64,000 nucleotides of DNA from Allopusillimonas soli (GTDB taxonomy: Bacteria > Pseudomonadota > Gammaproteobacteria > Burkholderiales > Burkholderiaceae_B), in NCBI RefSeq assembly GCF_004153445.1, contig NZ_SDQC01000003.1:310001-374000 (forward strand). The letters are read 5' to 3'. The translations under genes were made by a program, and so were the position numbers. Of the stretch, positions 50,903 to 59,958 are shown piece by piece. A model generated the notes under the pieces. That model was not told the origin of the DNA. It searched no databases and saw only the letters and a list, made by a program, of their open reading frames with translations. Numbering within the stretch: position 1 is the first letter of the stretch; every line of letters begins with the position of its first letter.

Positions 50903-52057
50903 CTAGCGCCTCCTGGACGCGCCAAAGCGCGCCGGATCGACCACTGCCGCGGACACACCGTGATCCGTCAGCGAGGCCGGCACGGCGTCGTCCAACAACA
51001 GGCTGGATGCCAGCTCCGACGCGCCAGCCGCCGTCTGTATGCCATAGCCCCCTTGTCCCGCGAGCCAGAAGAAGCCCGCCACTTGGCCATCCCAGCCAAT
51101 GACGAATTCGTGGTCCGGCGCGAAAGAACGCAAGCCCGCCCATATATGGCTCGGACGGCGAATGCGCAGCGTCGTGGCCTCTTCGATGCGATAAATCCCC
51201 GTGGCGATATCAAGCTCCTCGGGCATGACATCGTGGGGATCGACGGGGTCGGCATTCGCGGGCGAACCGAGCAGAACGCCCGCATCCGGCTTGAAGTAAT
51301 AGCGCTCATCCACCCCAAGCACGGTGGGCCAGTGCGAAAAGTCCACACCCTCGGGGCCTGCGAAAAGAAAAGCCGAACGGCGCATCGGCTGAATGCCGAG
51401 CGGCGAGGCGCCGCACAGCATGGCCACGGCATCGGCCCACGCACCGGCTGCATTGACGACGGCCCGCGCCACCACGCTCCGGCCTTCGGTCGTTTTCAGC
51501 GTCCAGACGTTTCCACTCCGGACTGCCGATTCCAGTTGGGCATTACACAGCAGCGATGAGCCGTGATTGCGCATCCCGCGCAGAAATCCCTGGTGCAGTT
51601 CATGGACATCCATATCGCTGGCCACCGGATCATGGATGCCGCCAATCAGGCCATCACGACGAATGCAAGAAACTTTCTCGATCACTTCATCAGCCGACAG
51701 CCGCGCCACATCGAGATGCTGGGCTTGATAGGCCTTATATGCCGCATTGAGCATCTCTTCCTGACCAGTGCGGCCAATATAGAGGACGCCACGCGGCGCA
51801 AGAATAGGATGCGCCGCAAAGCCCGTCGGCGGCTGCTGGAAGAATGCACGGCTCGCGCGAGTCAGCGCGCGGGTATGAGCGGTGCCATAGGTTTCCATGA
51901 ACATGGCGGCGGATCGACCGGTGGAATGATAGCCGGGCTGCGGCTCCCGCTCCAGAACAGCAACCGATGCGCCGCGCAGGCCAAGGCGGAAAGCAAGTGA
52001 AGCGCCGGCCATGCCTGCGCCCACAATCGCGTAGTCGAATACCTGTGCCTCTTCCAT
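50903..52057 (-). CDS. FAD-dependent amine oxidoreductase, D-arginine dehydrogenase-like (DAO fold)
   Basis: A 384-residue flavoprotein. FAD fingerprint YAIVGAGMAGASLAFRLGLR at residues 9-28, then PGYHSTGRSAAMFMETYG, the segment after which D-arginine dehydrogenases take their name, AVVNAAGAWADAVA and WAGLRSFAPDHEFVIGWD, and a final FFWLAGQGGYGIQTAAGASE. It would oxidise a D-amino acid or similar amine to an oxo acid. Cotranscribed with the YkvI-type and XRE-cupin genes. Glycine or sarcosine oxidase-like activity is an alternative. Confidence 0.84.
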   Translation of the reverse strand: MEEAQVFDYAIVGAGMAGASLAFRLGLRGASVAVLEREPQPGYHSTGRSAAMFMETYGTAHTRALTRASRAFFQQPPTGFAAHPILAPRGVLYIGRTGQEEMLNAAYKAYQAQHLDVARLSADEVIEKVSCIRRDGLIGGIHDPVASDMDVHELHQGFLRGMRNHGSSLLCNAQLESAVRSGNVWTLKTTEGRSVVARAVVNAAGAWADAVAMLCGASPLGIQPMRRSAFLFAGPEGVDFSHWPTVLGVDERYYFKPDAGVLLGSPANADPVDPHDVMPEELDIATGIYRIEEATTLRIRRPSHIWAGLRSFAPDHEFVIGWDGQVAGFFWLAGQGGYGIQTAAGASELASSLLLDDAVPASLTDHGVSAAVVDPARFGASRRR

Positions 52058-52071
52058 GCCTCCGCCTTAAA

Positions 52072-52089
52072 ATTCTCATATTCGAGAAT
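52072..52089. promoter_or_regulatory. Palindromic operator upstream of the DAO operon
   Basis: ATTCTC-ATATTC-GAGAAT has perfect 6-bp arms and sits 15 bp before the flavoprotein start. Position and form suit an XRE-type repressor, presumably the one encoded third in the same operon. No clear promoter could be placed. Confidence 0.5.
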
Positions 52090-52325
52090 CAGCATAATCC
52101 GGATTCGCCGCCGCGAACAGCCCCGTTACATATTCGGCAACCGGCCGGCCCCGCCAAGGGCCGGCTTTTGCCTGGCATGCCATGCAGCAGACCATGACGT
52201 GGTAGGCCCGGCTTATAAAAGCGTCGCCGAACATGGCCAGGACAAGCATGGTGCTGTAGCGGAAGTCGCCCAGCCTATTCGCGAAGGAGGAAGCGGCTGA
52301 TGGGGCGCCACGCCCATGTCGCCGT

Positions 52326-53306
52326 TCAGCAGTTTGAGCGATGCCCGGGCGCGGGCGCCGGCGGAATGGGTGCTGGGCCGCTGGCGGAACTCGGCGTGCG
52401 CAGACAGGCCAACCCGGAAGACATGTATTGCAGCATGCGGTTGGCAGCCATCGACAGCTTGCGGCCGGTGCGGCTTATCAGATGCACCTGCGCCGCCTGC
52501 AGTATGGGCTGGCTGACCGGAATGGAATAGAGCCGGCCGCTCTGCAGCTCTCCAAATGCGACAAAGTCAGGGAGAAAAGTAATGCCTAAGCCTTGAAGTA
52601 CGAACTGACGCAGGCCATAGAACGAGTTGGTGGTCAGCTTGGGTGCCATGCGCAGATGCTCGGTCTGTTCCACTACATGCAGAAGTTGTCGCATGCCATA
52701 TGTATCGTGGTTTAGTGCTACTGGATATGCCAGGAACTCCTTGAAGGCAATCGGGAACGGGCGGCCCAGCAAAGGGAAACCTGGCCCGACAATGGCATTG
52801 ACCGGCTGGCGACTGAATGCGCGCGTCACGATCTTGGCATCGGGCGCGGGATTGAAAACGAGTCCGATATCGGACTCGTCCTCGCCAACTCGCCGCATGA
52901 CCTCGTTTGTGCCACCCACATCGAGTACGACCGATATGCCAGGAAACTCCAATGCAAACCGGCGCAACGGACCTGTGGTCAAGTCCGCGATGAAGCCTTC
53001 GCCCAAGGCGATACGCACAGTGCCGCGATGCAGCCCTCGCATTTCCTGCAACTGGGCCAGCAAATCTTTCTTATGAGCCAACTGTTCCCTGAAATAGCTC
53101 AGCACCAGCAGGCCAGCCTCCGTGGCCTTTATGCCTCGCGTATGCCGTTCGATCAGCGGCAATGCAAGCTCCTGTTCGAGCAGTGCAATCTGCCGGCTGA
53201 CTGCGGAAGGTGCGACATTCAGCGCATCGGCTGCGGCACGCATGGTGCCGCGCTGAATGGCTTCATAAAAGTAGATAAGCCGGGTTTCCTGAATGTCTTC
53301 AAGCAT
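52326..53306 (-). CDS. LysR-family transcriptional regulator
   Basis: A 326-residue LysR protein. HTH at about residues 8-67 (MRAAADALNVAPSAVSRQIA, then LPLIERHTRGIKATEAG) and effector domain (VRIALGEGFIADLTTGPLRR). The last 25 residues are proline- and serine-rich and look like extra coding beyond the fold. It is divergent from the dipeptide-type ABC operon, its likely target. Confidence 0.87.
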   Translation of the reverse strand: MLEDIQETRLIYFYEAIQRGTMRAAADALNVAPSAVSRQIALLEQELALPLIERHTRGIKATEAGLLVLSYFREQLAHKKDLLAQLQEMRGLHRGTVRIALGEGFIADLTTGPLRRFALEFPGISVVLDVGGTNEVMRRVGEDESDIGLVFNPAPDAKIVTRAFSRQPVNAIVGPGFPLLGRPFPIAFKEFLAYPVALNHDTYGMRQLLHVVEQTEHLRMAPKLTTNSFYGLRQFVLQGLGITFLPDFVAFGELQSGRLYSIPVSQPILQAAQVHLISRTGRKLSMAANRMLQYMSSGLACLRTPSSASGPAPIPPAPAPGHRSNC

Positions 53307-53527
53307 TGTGCGGACTCCGCGCCGCTGGCCGGTTTAAGGCTCAGCTGCGTTTCCATAGGGAAAAAGATTAGTGTGACAGACAACTCGCCACGTGTTGCCG
53401 AAATTAGAACCAATGCATCCATTCAATGTTATTGGCACATTGACCATACCCATGCATCATTATCCATCGACGTGCGGCCGCGCCGCGCAATCATAAGAAA
53501 CAAGCCGCAAGGCATGGAGGCAACGAC

Positions 53528-55315
53528 ATGAAGGAAGCGCTTCTGCGCAATATGATCGCACGTGTTTGCTGTGGAAGCATGTCACGCCGAACATTCATAC
53601 GGAAAGTTGGTGCACTGGGTCTGGCCGCGCCAGTGGCAAGCCAGCTGCTTTCATGGCACGGCATTTCCATGGCTGCGCCCGCTCCCGCACCCGACGCGAA
53701 TGCTGTTCGTGGCGGAACCTTGAGAATGCTGTTCTGGCAAGGTCCCACATTGCTAAACCCTCACTTTGCAATCGGCACCAAGGATCAGGAAGGATCCCGC
53801 GTATTCTATGAGCCGCTGGCTGGATGGGACCCCGAAGGAAACTTGTTTCCCATTCTCGCTGCCGAAATCCCGTCCCTGGAGAATGGCGGCGTATCGCCTG
53901 ATGCGACTTCGGTTACCTGGAAGCTCAAGCCCGGCGTAAAGTGGCATGATGGAAAGCCTTTCACGGCTGACGACGTGGTCTTCAACTGGCAATACGCCAC
54001 AGACCCGGCCTCGGCCACCATCACGATAGGATCCTACAAAGACGCAACGGTGGAGAAGGTGGACGATCTGACTGTGCGCGTCTCATTCAGCAAGCCCACC
54101 CCATTCTGGGCAGACGCTTTTGTCGGCGTCGTGGGCATGATTATTCCCAAACATCTATTCGCACCGTACATAGGCGCAAAATCGCGCGAGGCTCCCGCCA
54201 ACCTGAAACCCGTGGGCACAGGTCCATACCGGCTTGTCGAGTTTCGGCCGGCGGATATTGTGCGAGCCGAGCGCAATCCAGACTATCACATACCAGACAG
54301 GCCCTACTTCGACGCAGTGGAAATCAAGGGCGGTGGCGATGCCGTGTCGGCGGCCCGGGCCGTGCTGCAGACCGGCGAGTACGACTATGCCTGGAACACG
54401 CTTGTGGAAGACACGCTGCTAAAGCGCATGGAAGCCGGAGGCCAAGGCGAACTCGTCGTGACATTTGGTGGCAATCTTGAGTTCATCCAACTCAACCCCA
54501 CCGATCCGCGCAAGGAAGTGGATGGGGAGCGATCCAGCATCAAGACTACGCATCCTTTGTTCAACGATCCCGCGGTACGTGAGGCAATGAGCCTACTTAT
54601 CGACCGGAATGCCATACAACAGCATATTTACGGCCGACTGGGACGCGCCACGCGCAACTTCATCAATGCGCCCGCCCGTTATGTATCCAAGAACATGAAG
54701 TTCGAATACAACCTCGAACAGGCCAACGCCATCCTCGACAAGGCCGGCTGGGAGAAAGGCGCCGACGGCGTGCGCACAAAGAATGGAAAAAGGCTGTCGC
54801 TGTTGTTCCAAACGTCCATCAACGCACCGAGACAAAAAACCCAGGCCATTATCAAGCAGGCCTGTCGGGGTGCCGGCATAGAGATGGAGCTCAAATCCAT
54901 CAATGCCTCCGTCTATTTCTCCGCGGACCTGGCCAATCCCGAAAGCAACACCAAGTTCTATGCCGACATGCAGATGTATACGCAATCCATGACGGAACCC
55001 GATCCCCAGAAGTTCATGACGCAGTTTGTTTCATGGGAAGTTGCCTGCAAGGCCAATGGTTGGCAAGGCCGAAACGTGCTGCGCTGGCGCAATGATGAGT
55101 TCGATGCCTTGTTCAAGGAGGCCGCTCGGGAAACGGATCCGACCAAGCGGGCCGCCATCTACATCAGGATGAATGACCTCGTGGTGGGCGACAACAACCT
55201 GCAGCCCCTTCTTCACCGCGCCTCCGTCGCAGCACGCAGCAAGAAGCTGAAGACCTACCTGAGCGGCTGGGACAGCACGCTGTGGCGGCTGCGCGATTGG
55301 CATCACACTGCCTGA
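53528..55315 (+). CDS. Peptide/oligopeptide ABC transporter substrate-binding protein (SBP family 5)
   Basis: A 595-residue periplasmic receptor, long for the family. A twin-arginine signal starts at SRRTFIRKVGALGLAAPVAS, about residues 18-37, so the protein may be exported folded through Tat. The mature part has GGTLRMLFWQGPTLLNPHFA, KLKPGVKWHDGKPFTADDVV and KPVGTGPYRLVEF, typical of DppA/OppA-like receptors. GGAGG lies 7-11 nt before the ATG. It heads an operon with two permeases, a fused ATPase and an iminopeptidase. Confidence 0.9.
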   Translation: MKEALLRNMIARVCCGSMSRRTFIRKVGALGLAAPVASQLLSWHGISMAAPAPAPDANAVRGGTLRMLFWQGPTLLNPHFAIGTKDQEGSRVFYEPLAGWDPEGNLFPILAAEIPSLENGGVSPDATSVTWKLKPGVKWHDGKPFTADDVVFNWQYATDPASATITIGSYKDATVEKVDDLTVRVSFSKPTPFWADAFVGVVGMIIPKHLFAPYIGAKSREAPANLKPVGTGPYRLVEFRPADIVRAERNPDYHIPDRPYFDAVEIKGGGDAVSAARAVLQTGEYDYAWNTLVEDTLLKRMEAGGQGELVVTFGGNLEFIQLNPTDPRKEVDGERSSIKTTHPLFNDPAVREAMSLLIDRNAIQQHIYGRLGRATRNFINAPARYVSKNMKFEYNLEQANAILDKAGWEKGADGVRTKNGKRLSLLFQTSINAPRQKTQAIIKQACRGAGIEMELKSINASVYFSADLANPESNTKFYADMQMYTQSMTEPDPQKFMTQFVSWEVACKANGWQGRNVLRWRNDEFDALFKEAARETDPTKRAAIYIRMNDLVVGDNNLQPLLHRASVAARSKKLKTYLSGWDSTLWRLRDWHHTA

Positions 55316-55358
55316 CACGGCACGCATCATCTCATCCTCCTGCATAGGACACCAAGAA

Positions 55359-56318
55359 ATGGCTTCGTACCTGGTCCGGCGATTCCTGACCGCCCTTCCC
55401 AGCCTGCTGGCAATCAGCCTCATCCTGTACGCGGTGCTCGCACTTGCACCGGGAGACCCTTTTTCCGAGCTGGCCCAGAATCCCGCCATCCCGCCTGAAG
55501 TACGGGCGGCGCTGCGCACACAGTTCGGGCTGGATGATCCGCTGTTAGTGCGCTACTTTCACTGGCTTTCCGCCATGCTTCAAGGCGACTGGGGTTTCTC
55601 GTTCGCCAGCCGGATAGACGTGGGCGATCTTATCCTGCAGCGCCTGCCCGCGACGCTGTATGTGATCGGCTCGGCGCAGATACTGGCCTTGCTGGTTGCA
55701 CTGCCAGTCGGCATTCTGGCTGCGGTGAAGCCCTACTCCTTGTTCGACCAGTTGGCCAATACCTTCACTTTTGTGGGATTTTCCCTGCCCACCTTCTTTA
55801 CCGGCCTGCTGCTCATCATGATTTTCTCGATACAGCTGGACTGGCTGCCATTCGTCTACCGCTCCGATCTCTCCGCCACGGGGTGGCAATGGGTATGGGA
55901 ACAGTTCAAGCAAAGCATCATGCCCATCGCGGTGCTTGGCCTGTTTCAAGGCGCTTCATATACACGCTACGTGCGCTCGGCCATGCTGGATGTAGTGGGG
56001 CTGGACTACGTGACCACGGCAAGAGCCAAGGGACTGCGCGAACGCACAGTCATCATCAGCCATGCAGCGCGCAATGCCATGATACCCGTGGTCACCATGG
56101 TAGCCCTGCAGATGCCCATGGTTTTCGGCGGCGCCATCGTCACCGAGGAAATTTTTCGCGTGCCCGGCATTGGATCCTTGCTGATCAACGCCATTCTCGC
56201 TAGCGATACGCCCGTTGTCATGGCCATAACCTTCGTGTTTGCCTGCCTCGTCATTTTCTTCAATCTTGTTGCAGACCTTCTCTATGGCATCCTCGACCCC
56301 CGTATCAGCTTCAGCTGA
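55359..56318 (+). CDS. Dipeptide-type ABC transporter permease (DppB-like)
   Basis: A 319-residue permease with about six membrane spans. It opens MASYLVRRFLTALPSLLAIS, as in DppB, with GDPFSELAQNPAIPPEVR in the periplasmic loop and the EAA loop YVTTARAKGLRERTVIISHA. Its end overlaps the next permease gene by 35 nt. Confidence 0.91.
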   Translation: MASYLVRRFLTALPSLLAISLILYAVLALAPGDPFSELAQNPAIPPEVRAALRTQFGLDDPLLVRYFHWLSAMLQGDWGFSFASRIDVGDLILQRLPATLYVIGSAQILALLVALPVGILAAVKPYSLFDQLANTFTFVGFSLPTFFTGLLLIMIFSIQLDWLPFVYRSDLSATGWQWVWEQFKQSIMPIAVLGLFQGASYTRYVRSAMLDVVGLDYVTTARAKGLRERTVIISHAARNAMIPVVTMVALQMPMVFGGAIVTEEIFRVPGIGSLLINAILASDTPVVMAITFVFACLVIFFNLVADLLYGILDPRISFS

Positions 56319-57222
56319 GTCCCCTCCTGCGGCGCCATCCCAGGCGCCCGTCTCGGCTTCGCGTGACCTGGCCAGGCGCTTCGCGCGGCACAAGATGGCC
56401 ACAATCAGCGTCGGTATCCTTATTCTTCTCGTGCTGAGCGTGACACTGGGCACATGGTTCTGGCATACCAGCATCAGCGACATCGATCTGGCAGCCAGCC
56501 TACAGCCTCCTTCGTGGAAACACCCACTGGGTACAAACGACCTCGGCCAGGACCTGCTGGCCCGCATGATCTACGGTGGCCGCATCTCCCTTGCGGTGGG
56601 CGTCATGGCCATGCTTGTCTCCACCGTACTGGGCATTATTGTCGGCGCGGCGGCGGGCATGTCGCGCGGGCGCACAGGTCCCTTCCTGATGTGGGTAACC
56701 GACGTTTTCCTGTCGCTCCCGCAATTGCCGCTGCTGCTTCTAATACTGTATCTCTTCCGCGATAATCTGAAACAGATATTCGGCGTGGAAGGCGGCGTTT
56801 TCGTACTTGTGGTCGCCGTTATTGGCGGCTTGCGGTGGATGCCCATAGCGCGCCTGGTGCGTGCCCAGTTCCTGTCCCTGCGCGAGAAGGAGTTCGTCGA
56901 AGCCGCGCAGGCGGCAGGCGCCTCACGCGCGCGCCTGCTCTGGAAGCATATCCTTCCCAATGCCATAGGGCCGGTCATTGTGGCCAGCACCATTGAAATA
57001 TCGGTGGCCATTATTGCGGAATCAACGCTGTCTTTCCTGGGCCTGGGATTTCCGCCGGATGTGCCAACCTGGGGCCGGCTGCTGTTCGAGGCCAAGGACT
57101 ACATGGCCATTGCGCCCTATGCGGCGCTTATCCCGGGCGCGGCCATCTTCCTGACCGTACTTTCCGTCAACTTCATTGGCGATGGCTTGCGCGACGCGTT
57201 CGATCCTCGCCGCGTCATCTGA
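56284..57222 (+). CDS. Dipeptide-type ABC transporter permease (DppC-like)
   Basis: A 312-residue permease. A soluble alanine/serine-rich N-terminus is followed by FARHKMATISVGILILLVLS, HPLGTNDLGQDLLARMIYGG, which is the DppC/OppC hallmark, and the EAA loop EFVEAAQAAGASRARLLWKH. ATG 56284 lies inside the end of the first permease gene without a clear ribosome site, so reinitiation is likely; the next ATG (56395) would cut into the first span. Confidence 0.88.
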   Translation: MASSTPVSASAESPPAAPSQAPVSASRDLARRFARHKMATISVGILILLVLSVTLGTWFWHTSISDIDLAASLQPPSWKHPLGTNDLGQDLLARMIYGGRISLAVGVMAMLVSTVLGIIVGAAAGMSRGRTGPFLMWVTDVFLSLPQLPLLLLILYLFRDNLKQIFGVEGGVFVLVVAVIGGLRWMPIARLVRAQFLSLREKEFVEAAQAAGASRARLLWKHILPNAIGPVIVASTIEISVAIIAESTLSFLGLGFPPDVPTWGRLLFEAKDYMAIAPYAALIPGAAIFLTVLSVNFIGDGLRDAFDPRRVI

Positions 57223-57236
57223 TTACCGAGGTTCGC

Positions 57237-59030
57237 ATGTCCAACCAGGCCATCCTGTCCGTCAACAATCTGGTCACAGAGCTGTACCACGAGAATCAAT
57301 GGCGCCCTGTGGTCTCCGGGATCTCGTTCGATATTGCGCCCCGGGAAACGGTTGCCCTCGTGGGGGAATCGGGATCGGGAAAAAGCATGACGGCCCTTTC
57401 CCTGATGGGATTAACCCCAAAGCGCATCAGTCGCGTGCGCGGCGAAGCGCGGCTTCAGGGCGTGGACTTGCTCTCGTTGCCGGCACAGCAGCTTCGCCAG
57501 CACCGGGGCAACGAAATGGCCATGATATTTCAGGAACCTATGACCAGCCTCAATCCGGTGCATACGATAGGCTTCCAGATAGCCGAAGCCCTGCGGATGC
57601 ATCGCGGGCTCTCCCGTGCGGCCGCGCGAAGCGAAGCCATACGGTTGCTTGATCGCGTACAGATTCCCTCGGCCTCGTCCCGCGTCGGAGAATATCCACA
57701 CAAGTTTTCCGGCGGCATGCGACAGCGCGTAATGATTGCCATGGCGCTGGCCTGCCAGCCCAGGTTACTTATTGCAGACGAGCCCACCACCGCCCTGGAC
57801 GTAACCATTCAGGCGCAAATCCTGACCTTGATTCGCAACATCCAGGAAGAGGATGGCATGGCCGTGCTGTTTATTACACACGACATGGGTGTGGTGGCCG
57901 AGATCGCGGGCCGCACGCTCGTCATGTACAAAGGCAGTGTGGTGGAACAAGGCGCGACCCCGGAAATCTTTACTTCGGCGACACACCCCTACACGCGCCG
58001 GCTGCTGGCGGCCGTGCCCCGCCTTGGCTCCATGAAAGGGACGTCGCATCCACGGCCTTTCTCATTGATGGTTGGCGATGCGGAGCCCGCCGAGCATATT
58101 ACTGTCCAGGCACACTCGGCACCCATATTGGAAGTGAAAGGGCTGACCACGCGCTTTGACGTTGGCGGAGGTTTACTCAGGCCCCTTAAAGGGCGTGTCC
58201 ACGCGGTGGAGAACGTCTCTTTCGACCTGCGCCCCGGTGAAACCTTGTCGCTCGTGGGTGAATCAGGTTCCGGTAAATCCACAACAGGCAGGTCCATCAT
58301 GCGCCTGATCGAGCCCACAGCCGGCTCCGTCAAGCTGTGCGGCGAAGAGCTCATGAACCTGGACAGCACAGAACTGCGCAGGCGCCGCAGCCGAATACAG
58401 ATGATATTCCAGGCCCCATTTGCCAGCCTGAATCCCCGCATGCAGGTAGGCGAATCGATTGCGGAACCGCTGGTCATCAATGGTGATGTGTCGACATCCA
58501 CTATCAAGGACACTGTGGCACAACTCCTGCAGCGAGTAGGACTTTCCCCCGACGTCGCCAGCCGCTACCCGCACGAGTTCTCGGGCGGACAGCGCCAGCG
58601 CATCTGCATTGCACGCGCGCTGTCGGTGAATCCGCAGGTAATTGTCGCAGACGAAGCGGTGTCGGCGCTGGACGTATCCATCAAGGCACAGGTGATCAAC
58701 CTGCTCATGGCGCTGCAAGCCGAACTTGGCATTGCCTATCTGTTCATCTCGCATGACATGGCCGTGGTGGAGCGCGTCAGCCATCGCGTCGCCGTCATGT
58801 ATCTGGGCGAAATCGTCGAGATAGGCCCGCGCGTATCCGTTTTCGGCAACCCCCAACACGCCTATACAAGACGGCTCATGGAGGCCGTGCCCATTGCCGA
58901 TCCCGCCTTGCGCGATCGGCCTCGAAACCTCGCAAGCCACGAGCTGGCAAGCGCCATGCGCAGCCCCGGTTTCGTGCCGCCAACACGCCGTGCGCGCCAA
59001 GTCGCGGAGGGGCATTATGTCTATTCCTGA
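57237..59030 (+). CDS. Fused double ATPase of a dipeptide-type ABC importer (DppD-DppF fusion)
   Basis: A 597-residue protein with two complete ATPase domains. Domain 1, residues about 1-270: Walker A VGESGSGKSMTALSL, signature KFSGGMRQRVMIAMAL, Walker B LIADEPTTALD. Domain 2, about 295-560: Walker A VGESGSGKSTTGRSI, signature EFSGGQRQRICIARAL, Walker B VIVADEAVSALD. This layout matches GsiA-type fused ATPases. Domain 2 has Ala for Pro in the D-loop region (DEAVSALD), a normal variant of the family. The iminopeptidase gene overlaps its end by 14 nt. Confidence 0.93.
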   Translation: MSNQAILSVNNLVTELYHENQWRPVVSGISFDIAPRETVALVGESGSGKSMTALSLMGLTPKRISRVRGEARLQGVDLLSLPAQQLRQHRGNEMAMIFQEPMTSLNPVHTIGFQIAEALRMHRGLSRAAARSEAIRLLDRVQIPSASSRVGEYPHKFSGGMRQRVMIAMALACQPRLLIADEPTTALDVTIQAQILTLIRNIQEEDGMAVLFITHDMGVVAEIAGRTLVMYKGSVVEQGATPEIFTSATHPYTRRLLAAVPRLGSMKGTSHPRPFSLMVGDAEPAEHITVQAHSAPILEVKGLTTRFDVGGGLLRPLKGRVHAVENVSFDLRPGETLSLVGESGSGKSTTGRSIMRLIEPTAGSVKLCGEELMNLDSTELRRRRSRIQMIFQAPFASLNPRMQVGESIAEPLVINGDVSTSTIKDTVAQLLQRVGLSPDVASRYPHEFSGGQRQRICIARALSVNPQVIVADEAVSALDVSIKAQVINLLMALQAELGIAYLFISHDMAVVERVSHRVAVMYLGEIVEIGPRVSVFGNPQHAYTRRLMEAVPIADPALRDRPRNLASHELASAMRSPGFVPPTRRARQVAEGHYVYS

Positions 59031-59958
59031 ACCCTTCGATCAAGGCTGGCTGGACGTAGGTGATGGGCACCGTATTTATTATGAGCAGTCCGGCAACCCT
59101 CAAGGCATTCCCATCGTCCTGCTGCATGGCGGCCCTGGAGACGGGTCCCGGCCAAGCAACCGCAGATTCTTCGATGGCCAGATCTGGCGCCTGATCATGT
59201 TCGACCAGCGCGGGGCGGGAAAATCCCTTCCAACCGCCAGCCTGGAAGCAAACACCACGCAGCATCTGCTGCGCGATATCGAACACCTTCGGGCGCACCT
59301 TGACATACAGCGATGGGCGGTAAGCGGGGGTTCGTGGGGCAGCCTGTTGGCCTTGGCCTACGCCATCGCCTTTCCGCAAAACGTTCTTGGCCTGATTCTG
59401 CGTGGCGTGGTATTGGGCGGCAGAGACCAAGTCGACTGGTGGTTCCAGGGCCGCGAGATTGTGTTTCCCGATCTCCACAAACAACTGCGGACGTATTTGC
59501 CAGAGTCCGAACAGCATAGCCTGCTGCATGCCTACCATCGCAGGCTGATTGATCCGGATCCCGCCGTTCACCTGCCCGCCGCGCAGCGACTGCGCGCATT
59601 CATGCTACCCATGACGCGGCTCGTGCCGGCAGCATCAGCCATGGCGGCACCAGACCCACAACATGCATTGAACATAGGAAGGCTCTGGACGCATTACTGC
59701 ATGAACGACTTCTTCCTGCCCGCTGACCATGTTCTCAACCATATCAGGAGCCTCCATACCCTGCCCGCAATCATTGTGCAGGGCCGCTATGACATGGTCA
59801 CGCCCTTTCGCGCTGCGTATCGGCTGGCCGAAGCATGGCCGCAGGCTGGCTTGATTGACGTACGGCAGGGTGGGCATTCGGCCGATGACCCTGCCATATC
59901 AGACGCGCTTTGCGCCGCACACAGGGACATGGCCGCTCAACTTTCCGAGCACTCGTAG
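59017..59958 (+). CDS. Proline iminopeptidase-type alpha/beta hydrolase
   Basis: A 313-residue alpha/beta hydrolase. Oxyanion segment LLHGGPGDGSRPSNRR near residue 35, nucleophile SGGSWGS near residue 105, acid in QGRYDMVTPF and histidine in RQGGHSADD: the complete proline iminopeptidase catalytic set. It frees N-terminal proline from peptides in the cytoplasm. ATG 59017 has GGAGG upstream and overlaps the ATPase gene, so imported peptides are probably its substrate. Its 3' end overlaps the convergent PLP enzyme gene by 22 nt. Confidence 0.9.
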   Translation: MSIPEPFDQGWLDVGDGHRIYYEQSGNPQGIPIVLLHGGPGDGSRPSNRRFFDGQIWRLIMFDQRGAGKSLPTASLEANTTQHLLRDIEHLRAHLDIQRWAVSGGSWGSLLALAYAIAFPQNVLGLILRGVVLGGRDQVDWWFQGREIVFPDLHKQLRTYLPESEQHSLLHAYHRRLIDPDPAVHLPAAQRLRAFMLPMTRLVPAASAMAAPDPQHALNIGRLWTHYCMNDFFLPADHVLNHIRSLHTLPAIIVQGRYDMVTPFRAAYRLAEAWPQAGLIDVRQGGHSADDPAISDALCAAHRDMAAQLSEHS

